Assembly: GCF_025995235.1 (NCBI RefSeq)
Contig: NZ_BAPT01000041.1
Coordinates: 19,223 to 83,222, forward strand
Direction: 5' to 3'
DNA from: Ameyamaea chiangmaiensis
GTDB taxonomy: Bacteria > Pseudomonadota > Alphaproteobacteria > Acetobacterales > Acetobacteraceae
DNA: 64,000 nucleotides
Shown here: positions 15,319-24,496 of the stretch, piece by piece
Layout of the letters: each line of letters starts with the position of its first letter
Numbering within the stretch: the stretch's first letter is position 1
Position numbers and translations under genes: made by a program
Notes under the pieces: generated by a model
Told to the model about the DNA's origin: nothing
The model's input: only the letters and a program-made list of their open reading frames with translations
The model's database searches: none

Positions 15319-16878
15319 TCAGACCGGCAGTGTCGCGGGACGGGTGAGGGCATACCAGCGCACCATCAGCAGCCGTGACAGAAGCAGCGTGGTGAACAGG
15401 GTGGTGGCGATGCCGATCGTGATGGTCAGGGCGAAGCCGCGCACCGGGCCGGTGCCGAACACGAACAGCATCACGTGTGCCAGAAGCGCGGTGGCGTTGC
15501 TGTCCACGATGGTCGACGTCGCGCGCTCGAAGCCCGCCTGAAGGGCGGCGAGCGCCGTCCGGCCTCGAGCGACTTCCTCGCGGATACGCTCATTGATCAG
15601 GATATTCGCGTCCACGGCCATGCCGAGGGTCAACAGAAGGCCAGCCATGCCCGGCAGCGTCAGGGTCGCCTCGAACAGCGACAGGATCGCCATCATCAGG
15701 ACCAGGTTCGCCAGCAGCGCGACGTTGGCGTACCAGCCGAAGCGGCCATAAAACAGCGCCATGAACACGATCACCAGCACGAACCCGACGCCCAGGCTCA
15801 TGGCCCCGGCGCGGATCGAGTCCGCGCCAAGCGAGGGACCGATCGACCGCTGCTCGATGACCGAGAGCGGGACGGGCAGGGCACCCGCGCGCAGCAGCAG
15901 GGCCAGGTCGGTGGCCTTCTGCGCGGTGAAGTTGCCCGTGATCTGACCGTTGCCCGCGGTGATGGGCGTCTGGATGACAGGTGCCTCGATAACTTTGTTG
16001 TCGAGCACGATGGCGAAGCGGTGGCCGACATTGGCGCGCGTGACGGCCGCAAAGGCGGCTGCGCCGACGCGGTTGAACGTGAAGTTGACCGCCCACTGGC
16101 CGTTCTGCTGGTCGATCATCGCCCCGGCATTGGTCAGGTCGGCGCCATCGACCTCCACGTGATCGCGGATCGGCAGGGTCTGGTTCGACCCGTCGGTGGT
16201 CGGCATCAGCGTCACGCCGGGCGCCGCCACACTGGCGCCAGTCGCGGATTCGTCGAGCAGGTGAAACGTCATGCGGGCCGTCGTGCCCAACAGCGCCTTG
16301 ATGCGCTCGGGGTCGGAAATGCCGGGCAGTTGCACGACGATCCGGTCATTGCCTTGCCGCGTGATTTCCGGGTCGATCGCCCCGGTCGCATCGATGCGAC
16401 GGCGGACGATCTCGATCGACTGGGTAACGGCTTCGCGGGCGCGGACCTGCAGGGCTGCCTCCGACAGGGTCAGGGCAAGCCGGCCGTCGGGCAGGCTGGA
16501 GGCGGCGAATTCGTCGGGCACGCTGGCCGGGATCGCGCCAAGGGTCTGCAGGGCGCGATCGTGCTCGGACACATCGCGCGGATACAGCGTCACGCGACGG
16601 GCGGTGTCGTCGAGGACGATGTCGCGGTAGCCGAGGTTGTCATGCAAAAGCGCCTGCCGGGCCTGATCGGACAGCGACTGCAACCGGTCGTGCTCGAGCG
16701 CCTGAAGGTCGACCTGCATCAGCAGATAGGACCCGCCCCGCAGGTCGAGACCAAGATGGATCTGCCGCCATGGCAGATGGGCGGCGGGCGCGCGCATCAC
16801 GTTGGGAAGGCACAGGACGAGCCCGAGCAGGCAGACCCCCAACACGGACAGCATCCGAAGCCGGCTGTAATACATCAT
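15319..16878 (-). CDS. secD: Protein translocase subunit SecD
   Basis: Partner of SecF in the Sec translocon. 519 residues from ATG 16878: first membrane helix near residue 8-25, the LGLDLRGGSYLLMQVD motif, a large periplasmic domain (about 60-330) with RRRIDATGAIDPEI, and five C-terminal membrane helices with SLGADSIRAGAMSLGVGF, AVDANILINERIREE and DSNATALLAHVML. The open frame extends to 16989 but the added segment is not family-like. A second ATG at 16875 is equally possible. recG follows on the far side of a 162-bp spacer. Confidence 0.94.
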   Translation of the reverse strand: MMYYSRLRMLSVLGVCLLGLVLCLPNVMRAPAAHLPWRQIHLGLDLRGGSYLLMQVDLQALEHDRLQSLSDQARQALLHDNLGYRDIVLDDTARRVTLYPRDVSEHDRALQTLGAIPASVPDEFAASSLPDGRLALTLSEAALQVRAREAVTQSIEIVRRRIDATGAIDPEITRQGNDRIVVQLPGISDPERIKALLGTTARMTFHLLDESATGASVAAPGVTLMPTTDGSNQTLPIRDHVEVDGADLTNAGAMIDQQNGQWAVNFTFNRVGAAAFAAVTRANVGHRFAIVLDNKVIEAPVIQTPITAGNGQITGNFTAQKATDLALLLRAGALPVPLSVIEQRSIGPSLGADSIRAGAMSLGVGFVLVIVFMALFYGRFGWYANVALLANLVLMMAILSLFEATLTLPGMAGLLLTLGMAVDANILINERIREEVARGRTALAALQAGFERATSTIVDSNATALLAHVMLFVFGTGPVRGFALTITIGIATTLFTTLLLSRLLMVRWYALTRPATLPV

Positions 16879-17040
16879 GGCGAAGAAAGACGCTCCCTGC
16901 GGCCGGCACGGTCGATCCGCGCGCGTGGTCCATAGCCCTCGACGCCAAGGGCAGGCCGGGAACATGCCGACAGCGCGGGCGCGATGCAACAGGCTGCGCG
17001 CACCGCGTGGCGTCGGGCACGCGGAAAAACCGCCCGCGGG

Positions 17041-19239
17041 TCAGCCTGATGCGAGTGTCCGCGTCGAATCAGCGCGTCCGAACAGCGTCAGCAGAACCCG
17101 CAGAGCGGGCCCGCGCCGACCGGTCAGCGCCGGATCGGCACGCAGGATGCGTTGGGTGTCCTGCCATGCCAGAGGCAACAGCGTGTCCAGCAGGCCGTTG
17201 CGGGCGAGGCGAAAGTCCGGCAGGCCGGACTGCTTGCGCCCGGCCGCGTCCCCGCCGCCACGCAGGCGAAAATCTTCGTCGGCGATCAGGAACCCGTCCT
17301 CGGTCTCGCGCAGGAGCGACAGCCGGGCGCGGGCCGTCTGGCCGGGGCCGTCCTCGTGCAGCAAAAGGCAGTAGGATTCGTCTGCCCCACGCCCCACCCG
17401 GCCACGCAACTGGTGGAGTTGAGCCAGGCCGAACCGCTCGGCATGTTCGATCACCATAATCGTGGCGCGGGGGATATCGACGCCCACTTCAATGACCGTT
17501 GTCGCCACGAGCAGGCGGGTGCGCCCGTCGGCGAAGTCAGCGATCGCGCTTTCACGAATCGCGATGTCCTGTTGTCCGTGGGCCAGACCGACGCGTTCGG
17601 CACCGAAGCGGGCGACGAGGCCCGCATGCCGGTCCACGGCCGCCGAAATGTCCAGGGCCTCGCTTTCGGACACAAGGGGACAGACCCAGAACACCTGTGC
17701 TCCGGCGGACAGCATCCGGGCGATGCCGTCCAGCAGGTCGGGCATCGTGCCCAGAGGGTGAAGCGAGGTGCGCACTGGCTTGCGCCCCGGCGGCTTCTCG
17801 TCGAGCCGGCTGACCTGCATCTCGCCCCACTGCGTCAGTTGCAGGGTGCGCGGGATCGGGGTCGCCGTCATCACCAGAAGATCGGCGTGTTCCCCTTTTT
17901 CGCCCAGCATCAGCCGCTGCTCCACGCCGAAACGGTGCTGCTCGTCGATCACGACGAGCGCCAGGTTCGCGAAGGTGACACCTTTCTGGAACAGGGCGTG
18001 CGTGCCCACGATCAGCTTCGCGTCCCCCGAGGCGATACGGGCGAGCGTCTCCCGCCGCGCGCGGCCCTTGACCGCGCCACTGAGAAACGCGACCGGCACC
18101 GGGGCAAGCCGTTCGAAACCCGCCAGATGCTGCCGTGCCAGGATCTCCGTGGGCGCCATGATCGCGGCCTGAAACCCGGCCTCGACCGCGCGCAGCATGG
18201 TCAACAGGGCAACGATGGTCTTTCCGGCGCCCACGTCGCCCTGCAACAGCCGGACCATGCGGTGCGGGGCGGCCAGATCGGCGTCGATTTCCCGCAGGGC
18301 CCGCGTCTGCGCGCCGGTCAGGCTGTGGCCGAATCGCGCCAGAGCCTCGCGCCGCAAGGCGCCGTCGCCTGTCAGCGCGCGACCGGGCCGTTCGCGCAGC
18401 CGCCCGCGTGCCAGACCGAGGGCAAGCTGGCTCGCCAGCAGTTCGTCGCAGGCCAGACGTCCCCGCGCACGGTCCAGAACCGGGCCGGCCGCGCCGCCGT
18501 CGAGCAGGGCCGGATCGTCGGACGGCCGATGCAACTGCCGCAATGCCTGGCCGAAGCCGGGCCATTGGTGGCGGTCGAGAACGCTTGGGTCGTGCCACTC
18601 CGGCAGCGGCGGAACCAGATCCAGCGCGCGTTTGAAAGCGGGCCGGAGCTGGCTGGCGAACAGGCCTGCCGTCAGCGGCCAGACCGGGTCGAGTGCGGGT
18701 ATTTCGTCTGCGCGGGACGCGGGCAGAATGTAATCCGGATGGGCGAAGGTCAGGACGTTGTTGAACAACGTCGCCTGCCCGGACAGGGCGATCTCGGCCC
18801 CCTCGCGCACGATGCGGTCCAGCCAGCGGTTGAAGAACACCAGCTCGGCCTCGCCGGTGTCGTCGGCGATCACCACGCGCCATGGCTGCCGCGTCCGCGC
18901 GGGCGCGGTCACGCGACGCACGCGGGCCACCACGGTCGCCACCCCGCCCGGCACGACGCGGGCCAGTGCGGGACGCGCGCGACGGTCGATCATGGAGTCG
19001 GGCAGATGGAACAGAAGGTCGATCACCCGTCCGCCGCCGCAGGCACGCGCCATCAGTCGTTCGGCGGCGGGTTTGACGCCCAGCGCGGCGATCGGTGCGA
19101 ACAGCGGCGCGAGACCGGACTCCGGGTCGGCGGGAAGGGAAGACGGCAAGGGGGCGTGTCGCGTGGCTCGGGTGTGTTGATCGGGGGCGTTTGCGGGCTG
19201 ACAGAGGAGCGTGGCGGAGCTATAGGCTACTGCCGTCAT
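17041..19239 (-). CDS. recG: ATP-dependent DNA helicase RecG
   Basis: Branch-migration helicase that remodels stalled forks and Holliday-like junctions. It has the N-terminal wedge/OB domain (VVARVRRVTAPARTRQPWRVVIAD), Walker A GDVGAGKT, the DEQHRFG box, motif III TATPIPRTL, GRVGRG and the C-terminal RecG block. The start is uncertain: ATG 19239 overlaps the first bases of the divergent sdhE gene, and the first 30 residues are not family-like. TATAGC on the minus strand near 19220 resembles a -10 box, which would place the true start downstream, for instance TTG 19149. Confidence 0.9.
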   Translation of the reverse strand: MTAVAYSSATLLCQPANAPDQHTRATRHAPLPSSLPADPESGLAPLFAPIAALGVKPAAERLMARACGGGRVIDLLFHLPDSMIDRRARPALARVVPGGVATVVARVRRVTAPARTRQPWRVVIADDTGEAELVFFNRWLDRIVREGAEIALSGQATLFNNVLTFAHPDYILPASRADEIPALDPVWPLTAGLFASQLRPAFKRALDLVPPLPEWHDPSVLDRHQWPGFGQALRQLHRPSDDPALLDGGAAGPVLDRARGRLACDELLASQLALGLARGRLRERPGRALTGDGALRREALARFGHSLTGAQTRALREIDADLAAPHRMVRLLQGDVGAGKTIVALLTMLRAVEAGFQAAIMAPTEILARQHLAGFERLAPVPVAFLSGAVKGRARRETLARIASGDAKLIVGTHALFQKGVTFANLALVVIDEQHRFGVEQRLMLGEKGEHADLLVMTATPIPRTLQLTQWGEMQVSRLDEKPPGRKPVRTSLHPLGTMPDLLDGIARMLSAGAQVFWVCPLVSESEALDISAAVDRHAGLVARFGAERVGLAHGQQDIAIRESAIADFADGRTRLLVATTVIEVGVDIPRATIMVIEHAERFGLAQLHQLRGRVGRGADESYCLLLHEDGPGQTARARLSLLRETEDGFLIADEDFRLRGGGDAAGRKQSGLPDFRLARNGLLDTLLPLAWQDTQRILRADPALTGRRGPALRVLLTLFGRADSTRTLASG

Positions 19240-19570
19240 GCCGCACAATGAAACCCCGCAGGCCGCGTCGGCCGAAGCCCTCGACTCCCGCCGTCGCCGG
19301 ATCCTTTATCGTGCCAATCATCGCGGCACGCACGAGACCGATATCCTGATCGGCGGCTTCGTGGCGCCGCGTCTGGCGACGATGAGCGATGCCGAGCTCG
19401 ATGCGCTGGAGGCGGTGATGGATCTGCCCGACGCCGATCTGGCCGACTGGCTGACCGGACGCATGCCGGTGCCCCCGGACAAGGACAGTGCGATGTTGCG
19501 GGCCATTCTGGCCGACGCAAACGACCCGGTCCGGCAGGCGCGTATCCGCGATCCGCGCGACGAGGCGTAA
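19238..19570 (+). CDS. sdhE: Succinate dehydrogenase assembly factor SdhE
   Basis: Small FAD assembly factor needed for covalent flavinylation of SdhA. 110 residues with the YRANHRGTHETD segment, carrying the conserved RGxxE flavinylation motif, followed by the helical ELDALEAVMDLPDADLADWLTG region. No sdh genes are in the window; the position between recG and mfd is a recurrent alphaproteobacterial arrangement. The gene ends 2 bp before mfd, so they are probably co-transcribed. Confidence 0.9.
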   Translation: MPHNETPQAASAEALDSRRRRILYRANHRGTHETDILIGGFVAPRLATMSDAELDALEAVMDLPDADLADWLTGRMPVPPDKDSAMLRAILADANDPVRQARIRDPRDEA

Positions 19571-19572
19571 CC

Positions 19573-22500
19573 ATGGCCGACGCGACCGCACCCGCGACCA
19601 TCTGGGGCGCGCCGGACGGGTTTGACGCCCGTCTTCTGGTCCGCCGACTGGGCGAACACGACGGTCCGCTGCTTCATATCGCGCGCGACGATGCGACACT
19701 GGCGCGGCTGGCTGATCTGATCGCGTGGTTCGCGCCCGAGGTCGACGTCGTCCGCTTTCCGGCCTGGGACTGCCTGCCGTACGATCGCGTCTCGCCAAAT
19801 CCGTCACTGGTGGCCGAGCGCGTCGCGGCCCTGACCCGCCTGCTGGAGCCCGCGCCGCGCACCGGCCGGATCGTCCTGACGACGGTGTCCGCCCTGACGC
19901 AGCGCGTGCCGCCGCGCAAGGCGCTGGAGGGGCAGTCGCTGACCGTCCGCACGGGCGAGAGCCTCGATCAGGCATTCCTGATCGAACTGCTGATCGCCAA
20001 CGGCTACACGCGCACCGACACGGTCATGGAACCGGGTGAGTTCGCAACGCGCGGCGGGATCTTCGACCTCTATCCAGCGGGCGAGGTCGAGCCGGTGCGC
20101 CTCGACCTGTTCGGCGACGAGGTGGACAACATCCGTCGTTTCGACCCGATCACCCAGCGTTCGACGAAAAAAATCGGCGCGATGGTGTTGCGGCCGGTTG
20201 CGGAATTTTCGCTCGACCCGGCGTCGGTGACCCGGTTCCGGGAGGGCTGGCGCGACGCGTTTGGCCCCGCCGCCACGTCGGATCCGCTGTATGAGCACGT
20301 GTCCGACGGTCGCCGCTTTGCCGGGATGGAACACTGGATCAGCCTGTTCCACGAGCGGATGGACACGCTGTTCGACTATCTTGGCCCTGTGTCGGTCAGC
20401 ATGGACTACCAGGTTCCCGAAATGCTGACCGCGCGGCTGGAGATGATCGCCGATCATTTCGAGGCCCGGAAGATGCCATCGCGCGAGGGGGAGGTGCCGT
20501 ATCGGCCGTTGCCGCCCCACAGGCTGTATCTCGAACGGTCGGAGTGGTCAGCGGCCTTGGCCAAGGGACCGTGTTTCGCGCTCAGCCCGTTCGCCAGACC
20601 CGACGGTGCGCCCGGGATCGATGCCGGTGGACGACCGGGGATCCTGTTCGCGCGTGCGCAAGATGGCGGCAGCCGCGAGGCCGTCTTCCCTGCACTGGCC
20701 GATCAGGCACGAAAATGGGCGGAGTCCGGTCGGCGTACGTATGTCTCGGCGTGGACCCGTGGCGCGCGTGAACGCATTGCCCATCTTCTGGCCGAACACG
20801 GCATTTCGGCCGTGACGCATGACGGCTGGCCGCAGGCCGCGGGGATGGAGCCGGGCCCGATCGGGCTGGTCACGCTGGGGCTGGAGCGCGGATTCACGGC
20901 CGATAACGTCGCCTTTGTGTCCGAACAGGACCTTCTGGGCGAGCGCATCGCCCGTCCGCCCCGCAAGCGCAAGCGTGCCGACCAGTTCATCGCCGAGGCG
21001 TCCGAGATCGCCGAGGGCGATCTGGTCGTCCATCAGGACTATGGCATCGGACGCTACGACGGTCTTGAAACCGTCAGCGTCGGTGCCGCACCGCACGACT
21101 GTCTGCGCCTGATGTACGACGGCGAACAGAAGCTGTTTTTGCCCGTCGAGAACATCGAGCTTCTGAGCCGCTTCGGTACCGATCAGGCGGGCGTCGCGCT
21201 GGACAAGCTCGGCGGCACGTCATGGCAGAGCCGCAAGGCCAAGATGAAGTCCCGCATCCGCGAGATGGCGGGCGAACTGATCCGCACGGCCGCCGCGCGT
21301 GCCCTTAAGGAAGCGCCCGTCATGGCGCCGGCCGAAGGCGTGTGGGACGAATTCTGCGCCCGCTTTCCGTTTATCGAAACGGACGACCAGTCGCGCGCCA
21401 TTGCCGATGTGCTGGAGGACATGGCCTCCGGCCGTCCGATGGATCGGCTGGTGTGCGGCGATGTCGGATTCGGCAAGACGGAAGTTGCGCTGCGTGCGGC
21501 GTTCGTCGCCGCGATGTCGGGGCAGCAGGTGGCTGTGGTCGTGCCGACGACGCTGCTCTCGCGCCAGCATTTCCGCACCTTCTCGGCACGGTTCGAGGGG
21601 CTGCCGGTCAACGTGGTCCAGATTTCGCGCATGGTGACGGCCAAGGAGGCAACCCAGGCGCGCCGCGATTTGAAGGAGGGGCGGGCGAATATCGTCGTCG
21701 GCACCCATGCCCTCCTGGCCAAGGGGGTGGAGTTCGCCGATCTGGGCCTCGTGATCGTGGACGAGGAGCAGCATTTCGGTGTCGGACACAAGGAGAAGCT
21801 GAAGGCACTCCAGGAGGACGTCCACGTCCTGACCCTGTCGGCGACGCCGCTGCCGCGCACGCTCCAGCTCTCGCTGAGCGGTGTGCGCGAAATGAGCCTG
21901 ATCGCAACACCTCCGACCGATCGTCTGGCGGTCCGCACCTTCATCATGCCGTTCGACAGCGTGGTGATCCGCGAGGCGATTCAGCGCGAACGTTTTCGTG
22001 GCGGCCAGATTTTCTGCGTCGTGCCGCGTATCGAGGACCTCGATCGCATGGCCGAACGGCTGCGCGATATCGTGCCCGACGCCCGCACCGTGCAGGCGCA
22101 CGGGCGGCTGACGCCCGCCGAACTCGAACGCGTGATGACGGAGTTCTCGGACGGAAAATACGACATTCTGCTGTCGACCAATATCGTCGAGAGCGGGTTG
22201 GACATGCCGGCGGTCAATACGCTGATCATTCACAGGGCGGACATGTTCGGTCTAGGGCAGCTCTACCAGTTGCGCGGTCGCGTCGGGCGCGGGAAGCAGC
22301 GTGGCTACGCCTATCTGACGTGGCCGCAGACCCACCGCCTGTCGCCGGCGTCCGAAAAGCGGCTCGAGATCATGCAGACGCTCGATACGCTGGGTGCGGG
22401 CTTTACCCTGGCCTCGCACGATCTGGATCTGCGCGGTGCTGGTAACTTGCTGGGGGATGAGCAGTCCGGGCATATCCGCGAAGTCGGCATCGAACTTTAC

Positions 22501-23049
22501 CAGCAGATGTTGCAGGACGCGGTGACCGATCTGCGCGCCGAACGGGGCCGCGCCCGTGCGGACGACCGGGACTGGACGCCCACCATCGTGCTCGGGCTGC
22601 CGGTTCTGATCCCCGAGGAATACGTGCCCGACCTGCCGGTGCGGCTTGGCCTGTATCGGCGCATCGGCGCGCTGGAGTCCGCGGCGGAAAACGAGGCGAT
22701 GCTGGCCGAACTGGTCGACCGGTTCGGCGATGTTCCGGAGCCTTTGAAGAATCTTCTGGACGTTGTGGCACTGAAGCGGACCTGCAAGCGCTGTGGGATC
22801 GAGCGTCTGGAGGTGGGGCCGAAGGGCATGGTGATCCAGTTCCGGGGCAATCATTTCAGCAACCCGGCGGGTCTGGTGCAGTGGATCGCGACGCGTTCGG
22901 GCGAGAATGTGCGCCTGCGCCCGGACCACAAGCTGGCGATTTTGCAGGAGATGACCAACGCGCAGCGTATTCCCCAGGCGCGCCGGGTCACAAAGGCGCT
23001 GGCGGGGTTGCTCAAGACGGAGAAAGCCGACGCTCAGGCGGCGGTTTAA
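19573..23049 (+). CDS. mfd: Transcription-repair coupling factor
   Basis: ATP-dependent translocase that displaces RNA polymerase stalled at lesions and recruits UvrA. The 1158-residue protein carries the UvrB-homology N-terminus (AWDCLPYDRVSPNP, about 60-75), the RNA-polymerase-interacting CarD-like domain at about 470-540 (EGDLVVHQDYGIGRYDG), the RecG-like helicase core with Walker A GDVGFGKTE and DEEQHFGV, GRVGRG, and the C-terminal TRCF domain. Full length for the family. It starts 2 bp after sdhE. Confidence 0.96.
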   Translation: MADATAPATIWGAPDGFDARLLVRRLGEHDGPLLHIARDDATLARLADLIAWFAPEVDVVRFPAWDCLPYDRVSPNPSLVAERVAALTRLLEPAPRTGRIVLTTVSALTQRVPPRKALEGQSLTVRTGESLDQAFLIELLIANGYTRTDTVMEPGEFATRGGIFDLYPAGEVEPVRLDLFGDEVDNIRRFDPITQRSTKKIGAMVLRPVAEFSLDPASVTRFREGWRDAFGPAATSDPLYEHVSDGRRFAGMEHWISLFHERMDTLFDYLGPVSVSMDYQVPEMLTARLEMIADHFEARKMPSREGEVPYRPLPPHRLYLERSEWSAALAKGPCFALSPFARPDGAPGIDAGGRPGILFARAQDGGSREAVFPALADQARKWAESGRRTYVSAWTRGARERIAHLLAEHGISAVTHDGWPQAAGMEPGPIGLVTLGLERGFTADNVAFVSEQDLLGERIARPPRKRKRADQFIAEASEIAEGDLVVHQDYGIGRYDGLETVSVGAAPHDCLRLMYDGEQKLFLPVENIELLSRFGTDQAGVALDKLGGTSWQSRKAKMKSRIREMAGELIRTAAARALKEAPVMAPAEGVWDEFCARFPFIETDDQSRAIADVLEDMASGRPMDRLVCGDVGFGKTEVALRAAFVAAMSGQQVAVVVPTTLLSRQHFRTFSARFEGLPVNVVQISRMVTAKEATQARRDLKEGRANIVVGTHALLAKGVEFADLGLVIVDEEQHFGVGHKEKLKALQEDVHVLTLSATPLPRTLQLSLSGVREMSLIATPPTDRLAVRTFIMPFDSVVIREAIQRERFRGGQIFCVVPRIEDLDRMAERLRDIVPDARTVQAHGRLTPAELERVMTEFSDGKYDILLSTNIVESGLDMPAVNTLIIHRADMFGLGQLYQLRGRVGRGKQRGYAYLTWPQTHRLSPASEKRLEIMQTLDTLGAGFTLASHDLDLRGAGNLLGDEQSGHIREVGIELYQQMLQDAVTDLRAERGRARADDRDWTPTIVLGLPVLIPEEYVPDLPVRLGLYRRIGALESAAENEAMLAELVDRFGDVPEPLKNLLDVVALKRTCKRCGIERLEVGPKGMVIQFRGNHFSNPAGLVQWIATRSGENVRLRPDHKLAILQEMTNAQRIPQARRVTKALAGLLKTEKADAQAAV

Positions 23050-23115
23050 AAGAACATTAAGGAATGCCGGGCAAGGTGGCGGACGCTTGATCTTATCAGG
23101 AAAGTGACAGGCCAC

Positions 23116-23379
23116 ATGATGTCCGGAATTTCGTCCCTTCTTGGCACGTCGTCGACGGGGGGAAGTACCTCTTCGACGAACCAGTCGTCGTCCTCGTCCT
23201 CTTCAACGTCGTCCGCCGACACGACGTCCACGTCGGTCGGTCCCCATGGCGAGATCATCACCACGGTGACCGATGCGCAGGGCAACATCGTCTTCCGGAC
23301 CGTCGGCGGTTCGCAGTCGTCGGCTTCGGCGAGCCCGGACAGCAACTCATCCGGCAGTGGTGTCAACGTTTTCGCCTGA
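23116..23379 (+). CDS. Small Ser/Thr-rich protein of unknown function
   Basis: 87 residues (86 if ATG 23119 is used). The layout is MMSGISSLLG, then a 30-residue tract of almost only Ser/Thr with a run of seven serines (24-30), then a beta-hairpin-like core HGEIITTVTDAQGNIVFRTV at 44-63, another Ser/Gly tract, and the hydrophobic end GVNVFA. There is no signal peptide. A GTG at 23104 could extend it by four residues. The same MSGI start and low-complexity Ser tracts recur in the DUF1217-like protein at 28959. I do not recognise a family; a surface or flagellar-associated role is a guess. Confidence 0.6.
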   Translation: MMSGISSLLGTSSTGGSTSSTNQSSSSSSSTSSADTTSTSVGPHGEIITTVTDAQGNIVFRTVGGSQSSASASPDSNSSGSGVNVFA

Positions 23380-23418
23380 ACCGGCGCACCGTATCGCCGG
23401 CTGCAAGCTCTCCTTCTG

Positions 23419-24336
23419 TCAGCGGAGTGGCAGCGGGACGTTGTTGACCGTCAGAACGCCGCCCGTATAGCCGACGGTCCACCGTGTCATGTCCCCATCG
23501 CGGTGGCCGACAAGGCGCGCGATCACCATCGCGGCCGCAGGACGGGTGAGGCCTGCGTCTTGCGCGCGCGTGATCATGTCCGGGAAATGCTGCGCCGAGA
23601 GGTGTCCGGCGGCCGACAATGTATCCGGGTATCCGGTCAGCGTGGTTGATCCGTCGCCGCGCAGGGTGGTCGGTCCCATCACGACCGTCAGGTCACGAAC
23701 GGTCGCCTGGATCGCCTGACTGGGCGCCCCCTTGCCGGCCGTCACCTGCAACAGCGACACCAACGCGCTGGACGGGATCGATACGTCGAGTGTGAGGTGA
23801 TCGGGGTTTAACACATCCGCGCCGGTGCCCGACAGTGTCACATGATCGAACGTCAGTGTCAGTTCGAGGGGGGCGTCGTCCTGTCCGGCCAGCGTCAGAT
23901 GTGCCGCGGCCGCGTGGATGGTGACCGGGCCGCTGCGAACGGTCAGGTCCCGCCACGTCAGGTCCGGGCGTGCCCCGGCAACGATGCTCGTGCCCTCGCT
24001 GCGCGCCGTGCGGTCGAACCATGGACCGTGGCACCCCATCGTGTGATGGCCGCTGATCGCCGACAGCAGCGAAACCGAGGCGATATCCAGCATCTGGGTC
24101 AGGGCATCGCCATCAAGCATGTGTCCGTGATCGTCCAGATCGACCCGCGCGGCGTCGAGGCTGGCTTTCCCGTCCGGCAGCGTCATCGCGTAATGCGCGG
24201 CGCCGTAATGGTGGCCTTCGTGCTGCGCGCCGGCGGACGTCGTCTGCGCGCACGACGAAGGAAGGGTGGACTGCGCGGACGCGATCGCCGGCGCGCCCAG
24301 ACCAAGGACAACGACAAGAGCTGAAGATATTCGCAT
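23419..24336 (-). CDS. Exported protein, AsmA/DUF2125-like (tentative)
   Basis: 305 residues from ATG 24336, with a clear signal peptide (RISSALVVVLGLGAPAIASA, cleavage after about 21). The mature part has repeating beta-strand segments describing layered scalar-like terms (LTLAGQDD, ELTLTFDHVTLSG, LTGYPDTLSAAGHL) and ends in TVGYTGGVLTVNNVPLPL, an ending seen in DUF2125/DUF945-type periplasmic proteins. The product is probably periplasmic or inner-membrane-facing; function unknown. Transcribed divergently from the SBF transporter across 160 bp. Confidence 0.65.
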   Translation of the reverse strand: MRISSALVVVLGLGAPAIASAQSTLPSSCAQTTSAGAQHEGHHYGAAHYAMTLPDGKASLDAARVDLDDHGHMLDGDALTQMLDIASVSLLSAISGHHTMGCHGPWFDRTARSEGTSIVAGARPDLTWRDLTVRSGPVTIHAAAAHLTLAGQDDAPLELTLTFDHVTLSGTGADVLNPDHLTLDVSIPSSALVSLLQVTAGKGAPSQAIQATVRDLTVVMGPTTLRGDGSTTLTGYPDTLSAAGHLSAQHFPDMITRAQDAGLTRPAAAMVIARLVGHRDGDMTRWTVGYTGGVLTVNNVPLPLR

Positions 24337-24496
24337 CGCTCTAGTTGGCGCAGCCGACGGGGGTTGCGCAATCGCTCTGTGGCCAATCATGCACATTTGT
24401 CATGGGCATAATGCGGTCCGCCCGCTATCCCCGGTCAGATTTTGTGTCACGCGTCCGGTGGTCGTGGGGCCGGACCGCACGGAGCAGGATTCTCGA

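Noticed and set aside
17152..19251. 699-codon plus-strand frame opposite recG
   Set aside because: Shadow of recG; composition is Gln/Gly/Arg/His-rich without domains, and recG has all helicase motifs.
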